Shown here: one piece after another, positions 56,822 to 64,000 of the stretch
Layout: each line of letters begins with the position of its first letter
Numbering within the stretch: position 1 is the stretch's first letter
Assembly: GCA_965197665.1 (NCBI GenBank)
Contig: CBDANO010000005.1
Span: forward strand, 868,001 to 932,000
DNA: 64,000 bases
Direction of reading: 5' to 3'
DNA from: CBDANO01 sp965197665
GTDB taxonomy: Bacteria; Chloroflexota; Dehalococcoidia; Lucifugimonadales; UBA3495
Notes under the pieces: generated by a model
What the model was told of the DNA's origin: nothing
The model's input: the letters and a program-made list of their open reading frames with translations, nothing else
Database searches by the model: none
Translations under genes and position numbers: made by a program

Positions 56822-57481
56822 CTAGCCCTTCCTCCGTAGAGAACAAATATGTTGAAGCCGTTGCCCCGCTCCCGGACCCCAGTGGTGCAGCGTCCACGCT
56901 ATGAAGCCGCCGGCTATCTCAGCGACGACCAGAATTGACACAACCCACCAGAAGGCCCGGGTCTTGATCTCCAAAATGATAGCTAAAGCCGTCAAGACGG
57001 GTACCACTCCCCCGGCGGCGATAGCAGCCCATCTGGCAATAAGGGCCGGCGCGGACGTCAACGCCAAAAGCAGTAATCCGGAAAGGTAGGAGAGGGACGC
57101 GGCAACCAGGGATACGATACCGGTGGACTTCCAATATGCGTCGGGCGTCGGAGTTGCCCACGTCCCCACAACCACCAGCAAGAGCCCCAATGAGGCGGCG
57201 GCCACCCCCGCGGCGCCTATGCTCCCGTACCTGTCTCTTTGGGACAACGCGGCAGGCGCCAACGCCAGCAAACAGAACCCGGCCACGGAAAGAGCCGTGA
57301 GCAGTAGCCGTCCTCTGGTCTTGGTGTATTCACCCAGCAAAGCCATGGCCACGACCACGAGGAGGGCCGCCGCCAGCGAAACCAACAGCGCGGTGAATAT
57401 CCCTCTTGGGGCTACGCGAATGCGGGGGGGAACGCCCAATGCCCAATACCATGCCAAATGCCGTGGGACATCATAGCCCAT
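56822..57481 (-). CDS. Hypothetical integral membrane protein
   Basis: About 219 residues with six to seven predicted hydrophobic helices: GIFTALLVSLAAALLVVVA, LLLTALSVAGFCLLAL, a GVAAASLGLLLVVVGTW helix, GIVSLVAASLSYLSGLLLL, GGVVPVLTALAIILEI and FWWVVSILVVAEIAGGF. I do not recognise the family. The start is uncertain: ATG 57481 has no ribosome binding site, and 57484 is an adjacent ATG. The start region faces the NUDIX gene with only about 20 bp between, so one or both transcripts may be leaderless. Confidence 0.6.
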   Translation of the reverse strand: MGYDVPRHLAWYWALGVPPRIRVAPRGIFTALLVSLAAALLVVVAMALLGEYTKTRGRLLLTALSVAGFCLLALAPAALSQRDRYGSIGAAGVAAASLGLLLVVVGTWATPTPDAYWKSTGIVSLVAASLSYLSGLLLLALTSAPALIARWAAIAAGGVVPVLTALAIILEIKTRAFWWVVSILVVAEIAGGFIAWTLHHWGPGAGQRLQHICSLRRKG

Positions 57482-57501
57482 CATGGTATGCTGGGGAAGA
57501 C

Positions 57502-58014
57502 GTGGAACAGACCGCCTCATCAGATGATAGACATTGCCCGTCCTGCGCGGCCCGGTTGCTGCCCAAAGAAGTAGCGGGGAAACTGCGGCCAGTATGTACC
57601 GAGTGCGGCCGGGTAGTCTACTATGACCCCAAAGTGGCTGCCACCTGCATCGTCCAGCGGGGAGACGAGGTGCTGATGGTGCGCCGCGCCGTCCAGCCCG
57701 GCATCGGCCTGTGGAGTATGCCGGGGGGCTACGTCGACCGGGGCGAAGTAATTGAGGAAGCCGCCGCAAGGGAAGTGCTGGAAGAGACCGGTTTGGAGGT
57801 GGAAGTGGGCCGGTTGGTGGGGCTTTTCTCCGAGAGGGGCCATCCAGTCATAGTCGCGGCGTTCACCGCCCGGGAGACCGGCGGGAGCCTTAGCGCCGGA
57901 GAAGAGGCCCAGGAAGTAGGGTTCTTCCCCCTTGACGACCTTCCTTCCTTGGCCTTCCCCAGGGACAGCCAAATATTGGCCGGTTGGCTGGTCCAGAGCG
58001 CCGCTCAATCATAA
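57502..58014 (+). CDS. NUDIX hydrolase with N-terminal zinc ribbon
   Basis: Nudix pyrophosphohydrolase of about 170 residues. A zinc ribbon (CPSCAARLLPKEV...PVCTECG) precedes the Nudix domain, as in NudC-like and zinc-ribbon Nudix proteins. The Nudix box is complete: G-x5-E-x7-REVLEETG at GGYVDRGEVIEEAAAREVLE and following, giving the Mg-binding glutamates. It hydrolyses nucleoside diphosphate derivatives; the substrate is not clear. The start is set at GTG 57502; the frame is open to 57406. An extended -10 (TGGTATGCT, 57483-57491) would start transcription almost at this codon, so a leaderless mRNA is possible. Confidence 0.85.
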   Translation: MEQTASSDDRHCPSCAARLLPKEVAGKLRPVCTECGRVVYYDPKVAATCIVQRGDEVLMVRRAVQPGIGLWSMPGGYVDRGEVIEEAAAREVLEETGLEVEVGRLVGLFSERGHPVIVAAFTARETGGSLSAGEEAQEVGFFPLDDLPSLAFPRDSQILAGWLVQSAAQS

Positions 58015-58046
58015 GCGCCTGATTCGAGAAGGGGAGCAACATTTTA

Positions 58047-58679
58047 ATGTCGCGTCAATTCGGCGGCCAATATTCCATGTTTTCCGGGACCAGAAAAGCG
58101 GCTTGGCAGCAGTTGGCTCATCATATCGGCGGCGAGTTCATCGACGGCGAACTACTGGGCCGCGACTCGGTGATGGCCACCCACAGGATATGGACCATCA
58201 GGCTCGAGCATTACCGCCGACCTTCATTGACCTACAGCGGAGGGAATGATTACACCCAACTGACAGCGTCTTACGTGAGCCCGGACCGCTTCACTTGGTG
58301 GGTCCAGAACCGTGACTTGGGCGTCTGGATCGGGGACTTGCCGGGGCTGAAACAACTGGGCAATCTGTTCGGCCTGCCGAAAGTCGAGGTCGGCGAGCCC
58401 GATTTCGATAGCAGGTTCGTAACGGCGGGGTCCAACCCGGAGCAAGTGGCCGCCCTCTTTGCCAGCCCCGAGATGCGGCGTCTGTTGCAGCTTCAACCGA
58501 AGATCTATCTGGACAGCAAACGCAGGGGCCGGAGATGGGAAGCGACGGACTTCGAGTTGGGATTCCAAGAGTCCGGGACCATACTCAACTTTGACCGGCT
58601 CAGGGGGCTGTTCGAGCTGTTCAAAGTCACCCTGGACCAACTGGTTGCGATTGGATCAGCCTCCGACGATAGCTATTAA
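58047..58679 (+). CDS. Hypothetical protein, DUF3137-like pattern
   Basis: 210-residue soluble protein I cannot name. A central part reads SYVSPDRFTWWVQNRDLG, then VEVGEPDFDSRFVTAGSNPE and QVAALFASPEMRRLLQLQP. The FDxxFxV...a..LlsPe.r..L pattern occurs in several uncharacterised membrane-associated or DUF3137-like proteins, but here there is no membrane helix. It follows the NUDIX gene by 32 bp and precedes comF by 35 bp on the same strand, so the three could be cotranscribed. AAGGGGAG lies upstream of the ATG at 58047. Confidence 0.6.
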   Translation: MSRQFGGQYSMFSGTRKAAWQQLAHHIGGEFIDGELLGRDSVMATHRIWTIRLEHYRRPSLTYSGGNDYTQLTASYVSPDRFTWWVQNRDLGVWIGDLPGLKQLGNLFGLPKVEVGEPDFDSRFVTAGSNPEQVAALFASPEMRRLLQLQPKIYLDSKRRGRRWEATDFELGFQESGTILNFDRLRGLFELFKVTLDQLVAIGSASDDSY

Positions 58680-58714
58680 GATGATAGCCCTTGATCTCAG
58701 GGGCGGATAGATTG

Positions 58715-59423
58715 ATGAGACCCCCTCTCGATAAAATCTGCACCAGAATCGCCGGCGCCGCTCTGGACCTCCTTTTCCCCATCCCCTGCGCCGGCTGCGG
58801 CAGGGAGGGCAAGATCATCTGCGAAAGGTGTATGCCGGATTTGCCCAAGCTAACATCGCCTTACTGCGCTGTTTGCGCTTCACCTGATTCTCCGTCTCCC
58901 TGCCGTTGGTGCAATGAAAGCTCCCCGGCTTTCGACGGCATTCGAGCGCCGTTTCTCATGGAAGGGATCATCAAGCAAGCGGTCCACAGCTTCAAATACC
59001 GCAGCGTCCGAGCGGCAGCCCCGGAGTTGGGCCGATTGTTGGCGGCCTACCTGTCCGAACGCCGTATCCCGGGAGAAACGCTCGTGCCGGTCCCCTTGCA
59101 TTCGCGCCGGCTCCGGCACAGGGGCTACAATCAGTCCCGGTTGCTGGCCCGAGAGGTGGCAAGGCGGGCGGGCCTCCGGCTGGACCCTAGCTTGCTCAAG
59201 CGGACCAAGGACGGGCCGCCCCAAGTGGAAGCCGCGTCACCGGCCCAACGACGTTCCAACGTGGAGGCGAGCTTCCAATGTACTCGGGACCTCACCGGTC
59301 GAGAAGCTCATCCTAGTCGACGACGTAGCCACTACGGGAAGCACGTTTTCCGCTTGCGCCGCCTCCTTGAAGGCCGCCGGAGCAAGCTCCGTGTGGGGGT
59401 TGGCGCTGGCCAGGGAGAAGTAA
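58715..59423 (+). pseudogene. comF: ComF family amidophosphoribosyltransferase-like protein, frameshifted
   Basis: ComF/GntX family protein linked to DNA uptake and used in competence in other bacteria. The N-terminus has the zinc-binding cysteines CAGCGREGKIICERC and CAVCASPDSPSPCRWC, then LVPVPLHSRRLRHRGYNQSR. After NVEASFQCTRDLTG, near 59295, the frame breaks; the PRPP-binding motif LILVDDVATTGSTFSACAA continues in the +1 frame to 59423 with SSVWGLALAREK. A single extra base (or two missing) would explain it. Correcting it gives about 236 residues, a normal ComF. The start is ATG 58715. Confidence 0.82.
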
Positions 59424-59565
59424 GAGCGGATTGACAAGGCAAGCCTGGTCTGATGAAATTACCTCGTTCCATAAGTACCGGTCTGAGACCGACTAATCCG
59501 GGTCGGACTAGTCCGGGCATTGGTCCCGATCAATCAAAAGTTATATTTATTAGGGAGGGTATGAC

Positions 59566-60555
59566 ATGCCTGACAAGACGCTGATCTACGTGGGCGACGA
59601 AGCGGCTGGCTTGTACCGAAAAGAGGCTGGCGATGCAAACTGGGAGTCGTTGTTGAACGGTCTCCCTCCCAGTCCTCAGGTCAGAGCGATTGTGTTTCAT
59701 CCTTCGGACGCCAATGTTGTGTTGGTCGGCACCCAGCGGGGCGTCTACAAGAGCTCGGACCGGGGGGATACCTTCAAGCGGACCAACTTGCCGGAAGGGC
59801 GCGTCGTTTGGTCCTTCAAGTTCAATCCCCACAATCCCGACGTGATTTTCCTGGGGACTGAAGGCAGCGAAGTCTATAGGAGCGAAGACGGCGGCGACAA
59901 CTGGCAGTATTGGTCCGTCATCGAGAACCCGGACGCCTATCAAATGTCATTCTCGACGCGCATTCTGGGCATCGCCATCGATGAGAACAATGCGGACAAC
60001 ATGTACGCGGCCCTAGAAGTGGGCGGGGCGGCCAGCAGCGCCGACGGGGGCAAGAACTGGAAGATCGCAAACAAGAACTTCGGCAGTGACGTAAACCTTC
60101 TGGACTTGCACGGCGTGGCCATTGGCGGGGCCGGCTCCGGGTCAGTCTTCATTTCGAACCGGACGGGCGTCTGGCGCTCCGAAGACCGGGGCGAGAACTG
60201 GCGTAACGTCCAGTTCGAGAACTTCTCCGACATTCGCTACTCCCGCGGGGTAGAGGTCGCCCCCAACAACCCGGATACCCTGTACGCCTGTGTGGGTCTG
60301 GACTTCGGCAGCGAACAAGGGGGCGTTCTGCGCTCTACCGATGGAGGCGACACCTGGCACCGCTTCGACAAGGGAGTCGCCCCGGGCAGCACTACCTTCG
60401 GCATCGCGGTCAACGATCGAGACCCGGAGCAAGTGTACTTCTGCACCCGGCGGGGCCAAGTATTCGGCACTCATGACGGCGGCGCCACGTGGGACGAGCA
60501 CGCCCTGCCCGAAACCGCCAAGAGCGTCAAAGCCGTCGCTTGCACCTCAGTCTAG
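59566..60555 (+). CDS. BNR/sialidase-like beta-propeller protein
   Basis: 329-residue beta-propeller built of repeated SxDxGxxW/F blades: SSDRGDTFKR, SEDGGDNWQY, SADGGKNWKI, SEDRGENWRN, STDGGDTWHR and HDGGATWDE. Each is preceded by a hydrophobic strand and a GxxxGVYKS-like turn. Such proteins resemble the glycosidase-like and Vps10-like propellers. No signal peptide is visible, so it is probably cytoplasmic and a binding or scaffold protein rather than a sialidase; no sialidase RIP/catalytic Tyr is apparent. The start is ATG 59566 behind AGGGAGGG. Confidence 0.88.
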   Translation: MPDKTLIYVGDEAAGLYRKEAGDANWESLLNGLPPSPQVRAIVFHPSDANVVLVGTQRGVYKSSDRGDTFKRTNLPEGRVVWSFKFNPHNPDVIFLGTEGSEVYRSEDGGDNWQYWSVIENPDAYQMSFSTRILGIAIDENNADNMYAALEVGGAASSADGGKNWKIANKNFGSDVNLLDLHGVAIGGAGSGSVFISNRTGVWRSEDRGENWRNVQFENFSDIRYSRGVEVAPNNPDTLYACVGLDFGSEQGGVLRSTDGGDTWHRFDKGVAPGSTTFGIAVNDRDPEQVYFCTRRGQVFGTHDGGATWDEHALPETAKSVKAVACTSV

Positions 60556-60601
60556 GGCTTGACCTGGGTAGCAGGCGGCACAGCGGTTTAGGAGATAATC
60601 A

Positions 60602-61771
60602 ATGGGCGCTACGGCCCGTCAAGACATAGTTGCGGCCGCCGCAGCCCTGGGGCCCCGTATCCATGAAGCGCGGGAAGAGTTGGATGAGTCCCGGCAGTTG
60701 CCCTCCCATCTTGCCCAAGAGCTAAACCGGGCCGGGTTACTCCAGCTATATCTACCTCGGGCCTTGGGCGGCAGCGAGACCGACCCCCTGACCGCCTACC
60801 GGGCCGTCGAGGAGCTCTCGAAAATTGACGGGTCGGTGGGGTGGTGCTCATACATATTGAGCTCCGGCGCCCACTTCATGGGATGGCTGCCTCCAAAGGC
60901 CGCCTTGGACATCGTCGGGCAGCCCCCCGATCTGCGGGCTTCAGGGTCGCTTCGGCCCGAGGGCGAGGCCCTGGCGGTAGACGGCGGGTACCGCGTCTCG
61001 GGGCAATGGGACTTTGCTAGCGGCATCGACCAAGCCAACTGGCTCATGTGTACCTGTAGAATCAAGGACCGCCGCGGCCCCTTATTGAGGCGCGATGGCG
61101 CCCCGGCCACCAAGACCTTGGTGCTTCCCGCGGACATGGGCGCGGTCATCGACACTTGGTCGGTGGTAGGCATGCGCGGCACCGGCAGCAAAGACTTCGT
61201 GGTCGATGACGTGTTCGTGCCTGCGGAGCGGGCTTTTTCTTTGGAGGATGAACCTTACGATCCCGCGCCGCTGTACAACCGCCGGTTCGTCATGGTAGCC
61301 ATCTGGGCCCTCAACGTTGCTACTTCTTTGGGAATGGCCCGGGGCGCCATCGACGCCTTTCTGGAACTAGCCAACTCCTTGCGGTCCACCAGTTCTCCCA
61401 CGCTGCTCCGGGACCGCCAGTCGGTACAGGCCGCGGTGGGCCAAGCCGAGGCTATGGTCAGCGGGGCGCGGGCTTACGTCCTCGACGCCATCGGCGCGGC
61501 ATGGCAAGCCGTCTGCGAGGACGCTCCGGACCCGGGCCCTCAAATTGCCCGTGCCCGGTTGGCTATCTACCACGCCATTCACGAGACGGTCCGGGCCGTG
61601 GGCCTGCTGTTCCACGCCGCCGGGACCAACGCTATACGCCGCAAGCACCCCTTGGAACGCTTCTTTAGAGACGCTCACGTGGCGGCCCAAAACGCGGCGG
61701 GACTGTCGTCAAACGCGGAATCCGCCGGAAGGGTATTGCTGGGGATCGAGCCCATTGGCATCGGTTGGTAA
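60602..61771 (+). CDS. Acyl-CoA-dehydrogenase-like flavin monooxygenase (group D)
   Basis: 389-residue protein of the acyl-CoA dehydrogenase fold. Its N-terminal, beta and C-terminal (Acyl-CoA_dh_2) domains match flavin-dependent hydroxylases such as HsaA/HpaB-like oxygenases better than true dehydrogenases: LYLPRALGGSETDPLTAYR, GSVGWCSYILSSGAHFMGW, GYRVSGQWDFASGIDQANW and SVVGMRGTGSKDFVVDDVFV. It would use reduced flavin from a separate reductase; none is adjacent. It ends HAAGTNAIRRKHPLERFFRD. The start is ATG 60602 after TAGGAG. It adds to the oxygenase set of this region. Confidence 0.9.
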   Translation: MGATARQDIVAAAAALGPRIHEAREELDESRQLPSHLAQELNRAGLLQLYLPRALGGSETDPLTAYRAVEELSKIDGSVGWCSYILSSGAHFMGWLPPKAALDIVGQPPDLRASGSLRPEGEALAVDGGYRVSGQWDFASGIDQANWLMCTCRIKDRRGPLLRRDGAPATKTLVLPADMGAVIDTWSVVGMRGTGSKDFVVDDVFVPAERAFSLEDEPYDPAPLYNRRFVMVAIWALNVATSLGMARGAIDAFLELANSLRSTSSPTLLRDRQSVQAAVGQAEAMVSGARAYVLDAIGAAWQAVCEDAPDPGPQIARARLAIYHAIHETVRAVGLLFHAAGTNAIRRKHPLERFFRDAHVAAQNAAGLSSNAESAGRVLLGIEPIGIGW

Positions 61772-61821
61772 GCGGGCCCGGCGGCGCGCCCTCTCCAGAC
61801 TAGGACGGCTGGGCGGTACCC

Positions 61822-62400
61822 CTACGGCCGCACCCAGGTCTCGGACCAAGCCAAGCAGGCCGTGCTGCTCTGCTTGTCTCCCCGCATTTCCTTGGCGACG
61901 CTGCCGTCCGCGACTTCGCCATTGATTGTAATCTGAGCTTTCGAGGCGGGGATGAAACAGGAATACACACCGTGGGTCCGGGACCCGCTGGCCGGGCTAT
62001 TCAGCATGAAGGGTTCGAGAAAATCGTACCAAGTCAGGTCAATGGAGTCTTCGTCGCTCTCCACACTCTCAGTCCAGAAGGAACTGGGGTTCCCCGACTT
62101 GGAAAACACTGCGTCGATGACCGGAATGCTCTCATCAGCGAACTCCGGGAAGAGCATACTCTCGATTTCTCCTTGAAGCCAGCGGGCCATGGCGATGTTG
62201 TCCGAGTATATCCGGACTTCATCATCGATCAAATCACTCTTGATGTAGAGCACGTGGCCGGGTCCGCCGGGCGAGTACAGGATGCGCCAGTGGCTGGCCC
62301 GGGTAGTCTGGTCGCCGCCGTCTTGCTTGGAAAGCCTTATGAAGGAGTTTTCGCCGGTCAAACGCACCTCGGCCGGGTCGATAGGATTGGCAGCCGTCAT
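61822..62400 (-). CDS. Hypothetical protein, about 190 residues
   Basis: Soluble acidic protein of 192 residues that I do not recognise. It contains ASHWRILYSPGGPGHVLYIK, NIAMARWLQGEIESMLFPEF and ITINGEVADGSVAKEMRGDK, with a WTESVESDEDSIDLTWYDFL stretch. There are no membrane helices or signal peptide. The start is ATG 62400 behind GGAGG, which supports it as a real gene. It is convergent with the ACAD-like gene (51 bp gap). The pattern could be a lyase-associated or cyclase-like family but I do not propose one. Confidence 0.55.
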   Translation of the reverse strand: MTAANPIDPAEVRLTGENSFIRLSKQDGGDQTTRASHWRILYSPGGPGHVLYIKSDLIDDEVRIYSDNIAMARWLQGEIESMLFPEFADESIPVIDAVFSKSGNPSSFWTESVESDEDSIDLTWYDFLEPFMLNSPASGSRTHGVYSCFIPASKAQITINGEVADGSVAKEMRGDKQSSTACLAWSETWVRP

Positions 62401-62755
62401 GGGTAGACCTCCGTTAGTTTATTCTGCTGGTTTACTCCGCCGAACATCTTAGCACCGAGAGCAAGCCGGGGCTACACGCCGAAGCACCAGGCGGGGCTCC
62501 AGCGGATTCGGCTTGGGCGGCTGTCCTGAAGGTTTGCAAAGTCGAGTCCCTCAGCTTTACGACAATCTATCTATGTGATTCGGCGATGTGACTCGGCGAC
62601 GTAACCCGTCGCTCTAACCGGCGGAATCAGGGGCGTCGCAAAGCCAGCGTTTCTTCGTATTCGCCATAGTCGGCCCAACAAATCGGGGCCGCCCCCTTTT
62701 ATGGGGCCGCCCCGATTCAACTCCGTCATGGCCCGCCGCCGGACGCCCGACCCGG
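62401..62755. other. Intergenic region with hairpin
   Basis: About 355 bp without a gene. It contains a tandem 13-bp repeat (62575-62600, GTGATTCGGCGAT then GTGACTCGGCGAC) and the hairpin at 62681-62717. Confidence 0.5.
62681..62717. terminator. GC-rich hairpin downstream of the HMG-CoA-lyase-like gene
   Basis: AATCGGGGCCGCCCC (62681-62695) pairs with GGGGCCGCCCCGATT (62703-62717) with one mismatch and a 7-nt loop. It lies 39 bp beyond the stop of the minus-strand lyase gene and could terminate it, but no clean U-run follows on either strand. Confidence 0.35.
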
Positions 62756-63940
62756 TCACTCTTTAGCGGGGAACCAGTCTTGTTTCCAGGGAAAGCCGCC
62801 GTCGGCCCCGTCATAAGCGGGCAGACCTTGCTCCACCCGTTCCCGGTAAGGGCTGGCTATAGGCTCGTTGTAGGGATAGATCCCGCTTTCGTAGACCTCG
62901 GGACCCTTCTTGAAGTGCTTTGCCTCTTCCAACGTCTCGACGAAAGGAGCGTTCATATCGTAAAGCTGGTCCACCCGCTTGGGGCGGGGCCCGGCTTTTG
63001 AAACATGGCCGTAGAGTTCCCGGCCCACAATGCGCTCGGCCATCCATACGGTGTCGATGAGCTTGTCAATATCGACGCCCGTCTCAATGCCCATGTCTTC
63101 CATCATGTGCAAAATGTCTTCGCTGGGGGCCATGCCGGTGGCCCGGCCGTTGCCGCAGTAGGGGCAACCGCCAAAGCCGCCGATGGTCCCATCCAACTCC
63201 AGCGTGTCATCGGGGGTTAGGGTTCGCATGGCGGCGTAGGCCGAGGCGATGGCCATGTTGCGTCCGTTGTGCAGGTGCAAGCGGAAGTGATCGATGTCCG
63301 GCCACCGCTCTTTTACCCGGGTCAAGCTTTCCTCTACCTTTGCGGGGGTGCAGTGGCTCATGGGGTCGCCCATAGAGACGCTGCGCACCTTTATACCCAC
63401 CTCTTCCCACATGCCGTACTGTTTTTCCAGCAGGCTCATGAGGCTGCTCACGGGGAACTCACCCAGGAAGTTGGACCCCCAACTGGCGTTGCATCCGATG
63501 CCGGCCTCTTTGACGTCCAACTCCTGAGCTTGGGCTACGACCTGGGGCCAGCGTTCCATCTCCTGCATCTGGGAGCGGTTGGTGTTGCGGCGGGTGAAAA
63601 CGTCGCACAGGTGGCACGTCAGGCGGGGGTAGGGGTCCCGCTCTATAGTCAGAGGCGGCGAGTAAGCCCTAGCCCGCTCCACACCCCTAGCGTTCAAAGC
63701 CAAGGCGGTGTAGGTAACATCGGGATTGGGGTTGAACTGGGACACGATTTCATCTATCCGGGCCATCTGGGGCGTCCACTTGGGGCTAACGAAGGACCCG
63801 ACGACTATGTTCTTTAGACCGGTCTCGGACAAAGCGTCGAGCAATTCGACTTTGTCCTCCACCGATATCTCCGCGTCTTCAATCTGCATGCCTTCGCGCA
63901 TGCCTTCCTCTTTGTACTTGACCGTTGGCCAGTTGGACAT
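62756..63940 (-). CDS. HMG-CoA-lyase-like/DRE-TIM metallolyase family protein
   Basis: 394-residue protein of the pyruvate carboxyltransferase/HMG-CoA lyase superfamily. The start motif EGMREGMQIEDAEISVEDK stands where HMG-CoA lyase has GPRDGLQ, so DRE is MRE here. Metal His ligands lie in FRLHLHNGRNMAIASAYAA, and the lyase signature is GTIGGFGGCPYCGNGRATG with the Cys of the catalytic loop, followed by SEDILHMMEDMGIETGVDI. It may cleave or form a C-C bond at a branched-chain acyl-CoA or 2-oxo acid. The start is ATG 63940 with AAAGGAG. The window ends 60 bp upstream, so its operon is unknown. Confidence 0.85.
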   Translation of the reverse strand: MSNWPTVKYKEEGMREGMQIEDAEISVEDKVELLDALSETGLKNIVVGSFVSPKWTPQMARIDEIVSQFNPNPDVTYTALALNARGVERARAYSPPLTIERDPYPRLTCHLCDVFTRRNTNRSQMQEMERWPQVVAQAQELDVKEAGIGCNASWGSNFLGEFPVSSLMSLLEKQYGMWEEVGIKVRSVSMGDPMSHCTPAKVEESLTRVKERWPDIDHFRLHLHNGRNMAIASAYAAMRTLTPDDTLELDGTIGGFGGCPYCGNGRATGMAPSEDILHMMEDMGIETGVDIDKLIDTVWMAERIVGRELYGHVSKAGPRPKRVDQLYDMNAPFVETLEEAKHFKKGPEVYESGIYPYNEPIASPYRERVEQGLPAYDGADGGFPWKQDWFPAKE

Positions 63941-64000
63941 GTGATTCTCCTTTGCGGCGCAAGGTATGAAAGGGATTCAGAGAGCGGAGTAACCGGAATC

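Overview
The window is 64 kb of GC-rich bacterial DNA, densely coded on both strands, with frequent TTG and GTG starts behind good Shine-Dalgarno sequences. The gene mix suggests a free-living Chloroflexota bacterium, possibly of the Dehalococcoidia/SAR202 type. That mix is two luciferase-like flavin oxidoreductases, an acyl-CoA-dehydrogenase-like monooxygenase, a CaiB/BaiF CoA-transferase, lone HyuB, a dihydropyrimidinase-like amidohydrolase, MmgE/PrpD, and K+-type membrane pyrophosphatase beside rpoBC, secA and copA. This placement is an inference from gene content; no rRNA, tRNA or CRISPR array was recognised.

Layout. 1-13.7 kb: the first 54 codons of a DnaA-like protein run off the left edge. 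Divergent to it lies an operon for a branched-chain-type 2-oxoacid dehydrogenase (E1 alpha, E1 beta, E2) followed by lipB, whose product supplies the octanoyl group for lipoylating E2; no E3 or lipA is present. A HicBA-like pair with an odd architecture, an aminotransferase, Uma2 and cupin genes, MmgE/PrpD, a TPP enzyme, a HEPN-like protein and a dihydropyrimidinase-like hydrolase follow. 13.7-26.1 kb: the housekeeping block rpoB-rpoC-pyrD and secA, with a near-consensus promoter before rpoB. 26.1-32 kb: a copper module (copA, csoR and a CsoR-type operator), then a rhomboid protease, a cytidylate-kinase-like protein and a GNAT acetyltransferase. 32.5-35.8 kb: an aromatic amino acid run on the minus strand, trpA-aroH-aroF, plus a CPBP protease. 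36-44 kb: a small AtzG-like protein with an amidase, a HAD hydrolase, a broken GT20 (otsA-like) gene and a K+-dependent pyrophosphatase. 44.7-64 kb: an accessory catabolic region of flavin enzymes, dienelactone hydrolase, MFS exporter, CoA-transferase, HyuB, ribokinase, NUDIX, ComF, BNR-repeat protein, an ACAD-like monooxygenase and an HMG-CoA-lyase-like enzyme.

Three genes are interrupted: otsA by an imperfect 261-bp tandem duplication, a halogenase-like flavoprotein by two frameshifts, and comF by one. All lie in 39-60 kb, so sequencing or assembly error must be weighed against real decay.

Intergenic space carries at least two dispersed repeat families without ORFs. One (three copies, 139-187 bp) has GTGCAAGTTT-like inverted ends, and two of its copies hold perfect 40-bp palindromes. 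The most unusual protein-level observations are a winged-helix-like/HicB fusion coupled to a HicA lacking its active-site histidine, and a TrpA with glutamate in place of the catalytic aspartate.
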